Below, one piece after another: positions 32,248 through 44,089 of a stretch of DNA of 64,000 bases. The number at the start of each line of letters is the position of its first letter. Positions within the stretch are counted from its first letter, which is position 1. The notes beneath the pieces are model-generated. The model searched no databases, was not told the DNA's origin, and saw only the letters and a program-made list of their open reading frames with translations. The stretch spans positions 217,261 through 281,260 of the forward strand of contig NJFT01000023.1 in the NCBI GenBank assembly GCA_002221725.1. The letters run 5' to 3'. Both the position numbers and the translations under genes were made by a program. The stretch is from Scedosporium boydii. Its lineage: Eukaryota > Ascomycota > Sordariomycetes > Microascales > Microascaceae.

Positions 32248-35200
32248 GGTTTTGGGGGGGCGTGAAAGGTGAAGCTCGGGCGATTACATGAAGGCGTTAG
32301 CTAGCGACGGTCGGCGGGAATTGATTCCCCAAAAAGAGGGTCCGACCATTCGAGTTAGGCGAGGTGGACAATGGGACCAGATCGAAGTCAAGGTCGAGAT
32401 CGTGATGGGAGTCGGACGTTGGGTCGCAGGACGCTGTTTTGGGGGCTGTGTGCTGTTGGGTTGGGTCAGACAGAGGCTAGGGTTAAAAGGTCTCAATGAC
32501 GACAAAATAGCGTCCTCTTCTCGACGAGTTGAAGAAAAAGGATGCAGGAACAAATCGAGCGGGACGCGTGAGAGTAAGAGAAGGAAAAAAAATGACAATA
32601 AGAATTTGTTCGCTATTCAATTTCCGAGTGTACCCCAATCTCGTCTGTTGCAGAGCGAGAAGATGGATGGCTGGCCGGGAGCGAGATGGCTGGGGACATC
32701 GAGCATATGAAGGGCTCCTTCCCTAGACGGCACGGGAAGGAACGCAAGGAAGGGGGTGTGTGGATTCTTCGCTTGATCGGACCAGAGTCACTGAGAATGT
32801 CTCCATGGGCGTGGCACAAGTGGTGAGCTTGGCCCTTGCCTTGGCTCCTTCCCTCCCTTTTCTCGACCGACCGTCACTCAGGTACCTTGGTACCCTTGAC
32901 GTACCGCTCGTTTCGCCCACATGTGAGATACGAAGTACTTAGTTGTGTACTTGTGCCTACAGTAAGGAACTTGGGATGCGCTACTGTGGATATTGGTACT
33001 TTCGTACTTCAGACTGCTTTTGTCAGACCACCTCTACAATATTACCCAGCATTACTGAGCTATGCCTCTCCATTACTTTCCCACTTCACCTTCGCACGTT
33101 CAATGTGGTGGGTGCGAAGTATGGTTGCATGTTTCGTGTTTCGCAAGCGACTGCTTTTTTCTTCCCCTTTTTCGCTCGGGCGGGTTTCCCCAAGGAGCAC
33201 TTGAGGCGTTGTGCCATGAACAATCCTTCATACAGTGCGCTATGCAGTTCACTTCGTCCGAGCAACATGCCAGCCTGAGGAATTCCAGTTCAATATCCAG
33301 GTTAAGCAAGGTTATTTAGCTGCTTCGTATTGCCATCCATCCCAGTGCTGTCGTGATTCAAATCATCTCGGTCAAACTTCGTGGCACGAAAAAAAACACA
33401 TTTAATTCCAGCAACCACCGTAAGCCCTATGTCTCCCCTGCAAGGGGCGGGAATTAGCTTACGAGGCACAGTGCTGGGCCAGAGACTGTTCAGTTGGGCG
33501 CCACTGACTCAGGCCCTGTCTTTCCGCTGAAATCTGACGAGAAAGGTGGAGGCGCACGGTATACCCTGTCGGTACGCCGACCTCTTTCCTCTTTCGCGCA
33601 TGTCGTCATCCAGCCACTCCACAATTTTTGGTACCACCCATGTCCTGAAGCATTGTCTGTCCGTCCCAAGGTTGATTTCAACGCTAGTGTACAACTGAGG
33701 ACGCACTGAGGACGCCCTCCACTACGAAGTACGAAGTACTTGTCCATACCATTAAGAGGATCGCACCGAGAGGGCGGGCATCCAGGCCCGTCTTCCCCAT
33801 CACGAAGGCGAGCACTAAAACTTAGCGGGGCGGCCCCTTTGTTCTCAAACACCGTGCTCTGTGCTTTAGGGTTTCCCGCCCACCATCGTAAATGACGTTG
33901 AACTGATTGATATCCGATCAATAGCTTCCCTCAAACAGCTCCACCCGATTCACTCTGCCACTCGAATAAATAAAAATAGTGATTCCTTGGCCAGTCGGCT
34001 GCATCAAAAATCAACGTTGATTTCGATTTGCAGAGAGTTTTGGACCCCAAGGAAAAGGCCCCGTCATAGCCACGATGACGGCGTCAAAGATCGAGATCCA
34101 AAAGCCAGTCGGTGTTGGCTACGTTACTAATTTTGAATGGAGCAGTTCCAGGCACAACATCGAATTTGGTGGATTCAAATGGAGGGTGTGAGTGGTACGT
34201 ACCTCTGCTCAGATTGTTGCAGGGGCTTGGGGCTTGGGAGGAAATGGGGCTTGGGAGGAAAAGGGACATTGGTGGACAGTGTACTGCACGGTGCAGGCGG
34301 GATGGGTCTCAAGTCCGAGTCTGGTCATCGTGGGGCCAAGAAACGAAGCAGGTGCGACGGAATGAGCAGACAGAGAGTCTCACTCAGCGGAAGGTGCAAG
34401 TGGAAACCCGGAGCCATCAAGTCTCGGTTCTACTGGTTTCCACGGAATGAACGAGAGAGCAATGAAAATAATCGATGTCTCGTCCAAGACTCGATCAAGT
34501 CAAGCCATCGCCAGGCAACACAATTATGCCAGTCTCAGACAACATCTCGAAATTCAAAAGGTCACCAAAGTACCAATCTCACCTACCTAACTCAGTAACA
34601 CAGCCAGGTAACGTAGCTTTAGACGGGGGCAGCATCCGACTCCACGACACTCTAAACTCTATATTGCCCTGCCACCCCTTTCGCGTGTTCGGCTTCCAGG
34701 AACATTCAAGGTTCGTTTGGACGGGCGGTTTCTTCAGAGATTAATTTGAGAAAAAGAGAATTAAATGAAGAGGAAAAGTTCTCCGCTGGCAATTTGCAAC
34801 TACCGCAGACACAGACACAAGCCAAGGCAGAAAGAACCTGGGTGTGCTTCCCGTCGGCCGGTGTCCGGAAAGGACAGAACATACGGAAGGATAGAAACTG
34901 ATGTCTGTCAACTTTCAATGTTCACTTGGGAAACAATAAGCGTGTTCTTTTCTGATCTGTCTAGATGCTGGCCTCCTTAGTTGTGTGTAAGGTTTGCCCC
35001 GAGTATGCACAGCGAAACTCACCACCCAACAGAATGGACTGGGTGACCTCACCAGAAATGCTTCATGCTTCATCCTCGCCAGCTGTCCTTCATGTCATCC
35101 TTGGAATGCATTTTGATGTCCCTCAGTCAGCCCCCCACACACACCTTTCAGCCAGGCATCGTGGATCCCCGAGCAAGCCGCGAAGGAGCAACACTAGTAA

Positions 35201-38173
35201 CGCCCACAAGGAGAAAGGGGGTCTAGTGTTCTTCGTAGTGTCGAATAATCCATCCGAATCAAGTCTCAGTTCCAGACGTCGTCATCCGGTTCAGCTTTTT
35301 CGTCCAGCCGAGTTCGGATGTCGAGTTGAATCTTGCCAAGATCGAAGTTGAATCAACAAAGAACAAACTCCCCAATTCTTTTTGCTTCTTTTCTCAATAA
35401 CAAGAGAGAGAAAAAATACATGTAAATCGACACGGCTTAATAGAACAGAGACTTGCATACAACAGTTATTCGATCGGCATGAGCATTGCCTCGCCGTCGT
35501 ACGGCGCCCGCGTGGTCTTTCCGGCCGACTTTAGTGGTTATTATCTCCATTATCAGCCTGATCAACGTCGATAGAGCCCCAGATAGATGAAAAAAATGAA
35601 AGAGGTGGCAACGGTGCCAGGCATTGCCCCATGAACCGGCAAATAGTAGCTCTACGAGGTATTAACCATAACAGAGGCGGATATTGTGTGAACCATTGTT
35701 GATCAAAAATGAATCTCGAGTCAGCCACCTGCTTTTTGGTTTTCCCTGGCAAGGCACTCTCAAACTCAGCCATAGTATATCCTGTAGCTCCGGCAGTGGT
35801 CGTGTGTCCATTTGCCAGCCGCTTTTCCTGACTGGATTTTTTTTTCTCATATTTATTTATTTATTTTCTTTTTCCTTGGTCTATCGGATGGTGCTCCTCG
35901 GGTTCTGGATCGTGGGAGTCAGGATTGCTTGCAAGAGGCATCTGCTCTTTAGCGAGCCGCGAGTCTGTGCAGAGGAACTGCTTGGCATCGCTTCTCACAT
36001 GGCATTGATCTTTGACCATCCCGGTCCCGTCTCTGGCTGAGCAAAGCGGGACGGAGGGCAATGCATGTAAGGTGCGTTGGCGACGGAGATTCTGGGCTCT
36101 CTCAGGACAACCATCCTCTCAAGAACAAGAACATGAATTCACTTGATATGCCCTAAATTGTAAAGAAACAGGCGTCCCTCGGCCTTTTGAGGCAAGACCA
36201 TCCCCCCAACCAGCTAGCCGGTTGAAGGAATGGTTCAACGCAAGTCTTGTTGATCCAACTCAATTCTCTGCTTTCCTCTTTAGGCCTTCCATATCCCAAC
36301 GTCGATCCTACCATCTCGTCCGCAAATCCTCCACGCACAAACTATGCCTCCACCACATCCCCGCACTTCTAGATCTTCAAAAACAATGAGGTTCGGCTCA
36401 AGCCAAAAGAAGAAAGAGAGGAGGTTTGAGAGAGCACGAGGGGCATGAACGAGGTTTGGATGGAGGCCTTATGTGAAGATTGGCGGGGAAGGGAGCACCG
36501 GACCCAAAGCTTCGCAAGATTAGTAGCTACAATAAGCTCAATAGGATCCTCCAAAGCTTAAACATTACAGCCACTGCTCACTAGTTTTGATCGAGTTCTT
36601 TCCCTCTCTCCCGGCGGCGTCCAGCTTTTCTAGGTCCTCCACTTTTGGGCCATGATCCCATCTGTGGTTCTTTCGGTTGCTATCCAGTCGCCCGTCCAAC
36701 CTCCATGATGCTAAACAACACCATTGATGCCGTCCCCATTCCTGTTTCCTCCCCGAACCACCAGAAGTATCAGATAAAGCACCTCAAGACCCGGAACCTC
36801 AAAAGTCTGCCTTTCAATGCCCCCCGCCCCTCCGGTGATTCCGTCATGAAGCGCGGGAGGGGAGCAGAGTCTCGGAAGCGGGAAATGCCTCGCACCCAGT
36901 GACCCGCCATGCGATCAAGCTCGGACTTACCTATTCCAGCAACATCAACCACCACCACACGCACTCTCTCAGGAGAACTCGGGGCACTCTGGCCCCTCAG
37001 TCTTTATGCCTCGCAGCTATTATCAGCACATGATATCTCTTGAACCTTCCCGAAGGAACGAACCCCCGCACCACTTTTTTAAATTAATCTCCGGCCATGG
37101 CATCGTGTTGCGGGGATTGAGGTGGTTTCACCATGCAAGTTCGCACGAACGAGTTTCGTCGTCGACGGTCCAAGTCTTGGCTCTTACCGTGAAAGAAGAA
37201 GAATAAAATATCCCACAGTGATAGAGAGATCAGATGTCGGCATAGCGTTATGAAAAGAGGGACAAAAATATCCTGATCTCTAAACCCCTGGCACGAACTA
37301 GACATCCCCGATATCTGACAATGGGTGAGTTGAATTCCCCTCTCAGACCATCAACAGTCTCCAGCAGTTCTATCACGAGCCTCACATCAATGTCTCGTCC
37401 TTCTCGACAGCGAAAAAGTAGAGGATATTCGTACTCCGTAGAGATAGAAAAAGCGAGACAGTGCTATTAGGGCGCGGGGTTTTGAGCCTACATAGCCATC
37501 CACTAGTGTTGAGCAGGTGTCAAGGGCTCAAGCTTATCTGCGTAGTCCAGAGTACTACACAAGTAGAGAGCTTGTACGAAGGAGTGTAGTGGTTCGTTCG
37601 ATCTCTGCTACCCGTTTTGGATCAAGTCTGGGCCAGCCTACGAGAGGAACCCACAAGACAGTCACATTGAGCTACACTAGAAGCCAAGACCGTACTAGCA
37701 AGGGACATTCAACCTTGATGGTTGCTATCCAGGTCCTTGATTGCAATAGACATAATAGAGTCTCGCCAAGGAAACCGAGTCCAGGGAGAGTTGACAGCGG
37801 AATCTTCTCCTAGGCATGGAATATCATTTTCACAGGCTCGCCAGTCATTCAACGTCAGATGTGTACATTAGACATGCCCCTCGAGATACACGTCAATCTA
37901 CCGTGATCTATACCATCAATATGTAGTCCGACAAGAACAATGCTCGCTCCTCCCAATACCAAGGAACAATAATTAAGCCAAACATGACTCAAACCGCAGA
38001 AGGAAAGAAAAACAAAAGAGCAAGGTAAAGAAAGCAGATTCGTCCCACGCCAACTTTTCCTCGACCGACCCTTCTATATGCCGATAAAGTAAAGAAAGCG
38101 TAGCAAGAAATGAACCAAGGCGTCACATGGCCAAACTTCCCTCCGACTCCTAGCCCTCGCAACTCGGGTCCTC
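32248..38173. other. 5.9-kb stretch without a supported gene
   Basis: First about 700 bp are the IRE1 promoter side. Beyond it, no frame longer than 143 codons and none with a recognisable domain; I looked for short spliced genes and found no convincing chain of exons. Motifs of the GTACCTTGGTACC / TACGAAGTAC type recur (32880-32945, 33720-33742). The last part (36600-38170) is the 3' flank of HEL2. Such gaps in filamentous fungi often hold noncoding transcripts or decayed repeats. Confidence 0.5.
34229..34262 (+). repeat. Two-copy 17-bp tandem repeat
   Basis: GGGGCTTGGGAGGAAAT at 34229-34245 is followed immediately by a copy differing only in the last base (34246-34262). Noncoding. Confidence 0.9.
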
Positions 38174-40651
38174 CTATCCCCATGCCACAAACACCTTCTT
38201 TCCCTTCTTCCCCTTCTTCTTGCCCCCTCCTTCACCTCCGTCTTCTTCCTCTTTCTCCATATTGTTTCCGCTAGCCGCTTGCTGCGAACTACCACCGCCC
38301 CACGAGAAACCCGTGTCTCGGTTTGCGCCCCAGTCTCGGCGGACGCTACCCCTGCCGTATCCGTACAGGCTGGTGACGGGCTTCGGCGCTGCTGGCAGGG
38401 CCGGGAAGTTATCCTCGCCGTGTGGCGGGCGGCCGGCAGCCTTGGATCCTCCGCCGCTGCTGCCGGATTGGCCTCCCGCAGATACGGCCCACGATCTCGC
38501 CACGTTCGACGTACTCGCCGATGGTCGGGCTACGGTGGGAAGAGCCGGGAACGCGGAGGCCGGCGGCGGACGGGCCGTCATAGACGGTGGGGCGGTCCAT
38601 GAAGACGAAGCACTCGATACTGCGGGGCCTTCCGCACTCTGACGAGTACTACTTTTGAGCCGGAGCACACGGTTGGAATGCCTCTGTGATGCCGTGCCGG
38701 CGGGGGATGCCGGTGAAGCCATGGCGGCGGCAGCCCAACCGCTGCTAGCCGTGGTCGCTCCGTGCATACCGCCGAGTCCCGGAAGAGACGGGTAATCCTC
38801 GTTGATAGCCCTCCAATCCTGCCATGCCTTGCGGAGGGCATCCTCCTTGCCGGGATCCTCAAAGAGCTCAGCGAGTTCTCGGATGAGGATGCCGAGAGAA
38901 TTTGACGAAGTATCGGAAAAGAGGGTAAAAAGTGCATCGACAAACTGCGGCGCCGTCAATTTCCCGTTCTTGTACGAGGACACGCCTTGCCTAAAGCGTG
39001 CCATCTTAGCCGAGTCGTTGCCCAAGAACGTCTGCGCACGCTCGATAACGCCTCGGTGGCGCGTCAAGCGTGCCCTATCTTGTACCGAAAGAGATGCCAT
39101 GTCAATCGACTCTACCGAGTCCGTCTGGTTACCGAGCGAGAAAACGGGTGTCGTTGCAGCCTGCGCCGTCGAAGAGGAAGCGGCTGCGCTGGGACGGCTG
39201 GGTGTAGCAGCAGCAGCAGCAGCGGGGGTGGCAGCAGGCCTAGCATCCGTGCTAAGCTGGCTACCAAAACTGCGGTTGGATACGCTCTGGGTCGACTGAA
39301 TCGCAAGCTGCCGGTGATATGCCAGCTCATCCCTGCGCATCGGTTGGGCTGAACTTGCCGGCACGGGCTCGGCATTGGGATCTTGGCCTCGTCCTCGGCC
39401 TGCTCCCCCCCGCCTTCCACCTCGCCTCTCGGAGAGCTCCCACTGATAGGACGGACGGAAATCAAACGACGACATGTCAACGACCCTGGCGTCCCTCCTC
39501 ACATCCTTGGATAACGTGTTTGCATGCTCGCTGAGCTGGTGGGCCTTGAGGTCGAGTTCCGACTCGAAGACAACGAATTTCTTCTCCAAGCACTCCTTGT
39601 CTAAGCACAGGAAATGGGCTGCCTTAAAGTGCTTTTCTAAAGCGTCGTAGTCAAGGAAGTAGTGGGGTTGTCGAGAATCGTGTCGGTCGCAGATGAAGCA
39701 CCTCTCGTGCTTGTTTCGGCAATGTTCGTAAAGCTTGTCGTCGTCGTAGAATCGCTGCCCGCAGAAGCCGCAGAGAGGGTGTCCCTTAAAGCCAGTCTGG
39801 TCTAAAGCACCGGGCCGGTCGTCGCCTCGTCTCATGTGCTTCTCGAGCTCCTTGTCCTGGAAGAGTTCATGTTCGTGGGTAAAGAGTTTTTTGTTCCTCG
39901 TACAGAGATCACACATCTTCTTGTGGTGAATTGACCTAACATGCCTATGGAGATCAGGCCATCCAAGAGCAGCAAAGTCGCAAGAAGGATCGGGACAGTT
40001 GTATCGTAAAAGGAGGACGGTGTCGCCGACAATGTCCTCATTGACATATCGTATGCCGATGTTATCGTCAGTACTCGTGACGTCAGCGTCGGTGTAATCT
40101 TCATATCGTTTCTCCGGATCGTCTGTGAAGATGACGAAGGGCGCTTGGGTCTAGAATCGGGAACTGGTTAGCGTTGTGGAAACATTTAACATCGTTAACG
40201 GGGGAGAGGGAAGAAGGCTTACTCTGCAATGAGGGCAGTCCTTGGTCTTGTAAAGAGCCCTCATGCGCAGGGCACAAATGTGGCACGTCCTATGATTGCA
40301 AGGAGCAACGGCATAGTGCACAACGGGATTCGCACAAATAAAGCAGACCTCGGCATCCGAGTCCGTAGCAGCAACGGACTGGGCATCGTCAGCTGCGGGG
40401 GGTTTGGCCGCGGGTTCCGCTACGGGCTGTAAGGGGGCACCCTCGCCGGGTGTCTGATCCGAGGTGTCTCGCGCCTGCCTTCTCTGGCGTCCACCATCTT
40501 GAATCGCGTTTCCTCGTCCTCTGCCTCGACCCCTCCCTCGTCCTCGACCGCCGCCTCGGCCGCGACCTCTTGAACCATCAGCTCTTGTTTGGGATTGCGG
40601 AGATTGTGAATTTGTTGCCGAATCAGCAGAACTAGATGGTGCCCCAGCCAT
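38174..40651 (-). CDS. HEL2: RING E3 ubiquitin ligase HEL2/ZNF598 (ribosome quality control)
   Basis: Exons 40651-40223 and 40150-38174 on the minus strand (72-bp intron, GTAAGC/TTCTAG, phase 0), 801 residues. N-terminus is Ser-rich with an RG-rich tract (GRGRGGGRGRGRGRGRGRG). RING finger at about 97-143: CFICANPVVHYAVAPCNHRTCHICALR then CPHCR, split by the intron just after CR. Next come the C2H2-type zinc fingers of this family: YNCPDPSCDF...HRHVRSIHH, CDLCTRNKK, CGFCGQRFYDDDKLYEHC, CFICDRHDS and FLCLDKECLEKKFVVF...H. The C-terminal half is low-complexity Ala/Ser-rich with a poly-Ala run and ends in KKKGKKGKK. HEL2 ubiquitinates uS10 of collided ribosomes and starts quality control. An upstream in-frame ATG at 40744 would add 31 residues; 40651 (MAGAPSSS) is preferred. 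Confidence 0.94.
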
Positions 40652-42883
40652 GATCGGTGGTGTTAGGGGTTGTATGGTGTTGTGCTTCGTGCTGTATCTG
40701 CTGGTGGGTGTTGTTCCTGACACTGCAGTTGCTGCCGAAATCACAGATGGAAACTGTAGAGTGCGGTCGGTCGCGGGGTATCAGTAGGGTTGCTACCTTG
40801 TCGTTGTCAATGGCGAATTTCCTCGAAACAATTGTAGAAGAAAAATCGATGATGCTGAGAGAGGTAAGGAAATATTTTCAATTGAATGCAACGAAGGAAT
40901 ATGAATGTTTAGAGACAGGTTATTTGGAAAGAACAAATGAAGATATTACAAAGTGGGCAGAAAATATTCTGAGATTTGATTTCGAAAAAAGGGCCGGCGG
41001 CTTTACACTCCAGGTCGAGTCGTAGCTTCCCCCCTGCACCGTACCTGTGTAGCAAACGCTACAACTCGGAAGTAGCTCCTGGCGGGGTCAATTTGGGGGA
41101 CCTTGAGTCCTTGGCGCCTCCTTCCTGCCTTCGCCACAATCTTGTGCGTCATCCGGCCAACTAGCCCTGTGGCGCACCTTCCGCCTCAAGGCAATTATCC
41201 GGCTGTCCAACCATCTTGATGTGTCATCCTAAAATTATGCACTAGAATAATGAATCGATGACTTTAGGTCATCGCAGGACCTGCATTTTGCTTGTCATCC
41301 GGCAAGAAACCCTTGTAAATCCAGCCATATTGAGTAGGAACTCGTTAGATACCCCTGGCAAATGGTCATCTCCTGTGAAGCTATCTTCTGGGCCTTGTAA
41401 AGCTGCCTGGAGTCTTCCAGCTCCACCATCCAATCTCCCCACTACCTCTCCAAATATCCTCAAACGCATCGCATTGTACGAAGGAGGGTCTTCTCTCGCG
41501 AGCAGAGGCTCGTCGAGCCGGTCCCCGATAGCTAGGCGCAGGCTTCGGGCAGTAAACAGGCCTCACGGGAGGAAGACGTCTTTGATATCTCCTCTCTGCG
41601 GGATTCACGGCACTGGGAAATGGAAACCGAAAGTCTTGGTAGAAGTGCTATGCGCAGACAGTTTGCTCCTTGAAGTTATGGGACTGTCCGTCAAGTAAGT
41701 GGAGGCTGTCTCTACTACAATATTAGGGAGAGTGATATGGAGAAGGCACATAGCCGTTCCTCTTCAAAGTCAGATGATGTACCTCATATTTTAAGATTGG
41801 CCAGCTCTTCTAATGTGGAAATGTAAGAGGTGTGAATCGATGTGCCCCGACTATTGACATTCCCATCGTCCTAGGCTTTAATGCACAAGGGAGTAAATCT
41901 TTACCTTAAATCGTCAATTTATTATGGGGAGAGTGGATAGAAACCCATAGACAACCCATCACGGCGACCTCACATCGCAATATATATCTGTCCACCTCTC
42001 CACCAACGTTTCGTTATCGCGTAGCCAAGGAATCGCACTTGGTAGATACACCGGGTTTCATAGGGTTTGTTTCTCCGTCCTCCACCGTGGCAATGAAGAA
42101 TCGACCCTTACTGAGGTAGATCAAGGTCCCCCAGGTAGGTATTGTCTCGGAACATCCCCAAAACACGCCATCACACATGAGACAACATAAAAATCACAAG
42201 CAAGCCATGTACCACAGAAACCCTCGTTTCAACTGACTTCCCTATCAACAACTCCATGGACGCTATCGAATCCCCTAGAGCCATCGACCTCATTCCACCG
42301 TGAATCCTTTCCCAAACACCACCTTCCAGCAACCACCCCTTCCGCATCAACCCATAAAAACACAAGGTGCTTCAAAAAAAGTAGAGGCGAGGGGACGCAC
42401 TCAAGAAACCGAAAAGAGAAGGAGAAAAAAGACCAAAAAAGAACAAAAGCCAGATATACAAAAAAAACACAAGATGCCCTGTAATGCCTAAGTTATCGAC
42501 TATGGAAAGAAACATCAAAAAGAAGAAAGGCAGGCGAAAGAGAGAGAAAACAGAAAACCAAATCCCCGCTCCCAAAAAAAACTCGAATTTTCCCACTGGC
42601 GCACCAAAGAAGTGGTTGACGTAATAAGCGGAAGAAAAGATGTGTGTCATGACCTGAAAATGCGAAATGCGTTGGGTACAGACCCGCCCCGCTTCCACAC
42701 GGTGAGTGTGACGGGGAAGAAGTAGACCCGTGTCAAGACTGAAAATGTTTGCTGCCAATACGCCGTGATATGCTTTCCGAACTAGAAAGAAATGTCTGTC
42801 CGCGGCTACATCCGGGGGGAGGGACGGCACGCTGAACTAACCCCCAGCTGGAGCGTTGTATACGCGAATCACCGTCATCATCA
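40652..42883. other. Intergenic, between HEL2 promoter and DEK_C-SWIB gene
   Basis: Upstream of HEL2, then sequence with one 146-codon plus-strand frame (41258-41698) that lacks family features and is not called, then the 3' flank of the SWIB gene with many A-runs (42370-42590). Confidence 0.5.
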
Positions 42884-44089
42884 TCACTCCTCTTCAACCG
42901 GGTATAGGTGGTTTCCGATGTGCTTGTTCATCTGGAACATGTCGACCTTGGACTGCTTAAAGACGGCCATCATCTTTTCATCGCAAATGATTTGTCGTTT
43001 ATCCTTGGGGTCTTGCAGGTCATTGGCCTTGATATGTTCCCAGAGCTTCTTGACGACCTGGGGGCGCGAGAGCTAAGAAGCGGAAGGGAAAAGGTTAGAA
43101 AAAAAAATAACAGTTTCGATCGCATCGCGAGCAGCAGTAGCTTGTGACATATCACAGGCGATTGATGGCATACCTGAGTTTCACCACACAGCTCGGCAAG
43201 GTGGTGGCTAAGGTTAAATGGCTTCTGAAAGCCGCCTCCAGCTTTGCGCTTAGGAGGACCCGAGTCTTCGCTCCCTTCCACGTCGCTATCGTCGTCGGGG
43301 CGCACCTTCTTCTCGCTCTTCTTCTTGGGAGCTTTCTTCTTCTTGACCACGCGAGTAGCGCTTCCACCGCCGCGAGTGGTCCTAGCCCTCGCTAGCCTAT
43401 TTTCTTGGGCCTGTAGCTCGGCGGCGAGTTTCGCGTCGGCATCGAGGGACGGGTCTCGCTTTTGCTTCTTGCGGGCGGGTTCGACGGTGGTCGATACCTC
43501 GATCTCGCCTTGGGTGTCGTCGGCGGAGACGGAGCGGCCGTTGGCTTGGCGCTTGGGAGATTGGTGGTTGGCATTGGGGAGGGAGGAGGGGGGCGGGATC
43601 ACAATGTCCTGGGACGCTCCGGAGATAGCATCGAATCGAGCCTCAATAAGTCTCTTGATCGCCTCCTGTAGAGAAAGGAAATGTCAGAAGTTGACTCATA
43701 TCCGAACGGCTAAATTAAGAATGTGAAGGATAAAGAAAGGAAACATGCAGCTCGGTGTTGGAGAGGCAGCGGGTTTTGGCATGGATTAAAGAGTCACTAG
43801 TCGGGTATGTTGCAAACCCACCTTTTGCTCGCTCAGATCCTTGCCACCCAAGGCTCTCTCCAAACCTAGGCGAATCTTCTTGCGCGTAACGGTGTTGAGA
43901 TCAGCAGTCGCGAGAATGGCGTCGATGATGGAGGTGTACTTGGTCTCCTCTTCGGGGGTCACTGTATCAGGGGCAGCAAAGCCCGATAACGTCAGTATGC
44001 AAGGCTGCTACGTAAAACACTGCACAGCGCAGAGCAGTCGTGCGCGTTGCTCGTGTGCCAGCGGATATATACGCACAAGGAGTAGACAT
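42884..44089 (-). CDS. DEK_C and SWIB/MDM2 domain protein (UAF30/Spp27-like)
   Basis: Four minus-strand exons: 44089-44077, 43961-43822, 43665-43174 and 43072-42884; all three joins keep frame and give 277 residues. The first exon codes only MSTP plus one base; splicing creates MSTPLTPEEETKYTSIID. Residues about 5-65 are a DEK_C-like helical domain (IIDAILATADLNTVTRKKIR, LERALGG). The middle is Lys-rich and nuclear-like (KKKKAPKKKSEKK). Residues about 196-275 are the SWIB fold: GGGFQKPFNLSHHLAELCGE, RPQVVKKLWEHIKANDLQD, KRQIICDEKMMAVF, ending NKHIGNHLYPVEEE. In yeasts such proteins (Uaf30, Spp27) are part of the upstream activating factor for RNA polymerase I, and related Tri1 has a similar layout. 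Nuclear role in rDNA transcription is likely by family. Confidence 0.9.

Noticed and set aside
33490..33921. 143-codon minus-strand frame in the gene desert
   Set aside because: Overlaps another open frame on the opposite strand, no family features, Arg/Gly/Pro-biased as expected of chance frames in GC-rich DNA.
41258..41698. 146-codon plus-strand frame containing GIHGTGK, reminiscent of a P-loop
   Set aside because: The Walker A pattern lacks the final Ser/Thr (reads GTGKW), no hydrophobic strand or Walker B follows, and the rest has no domain character.
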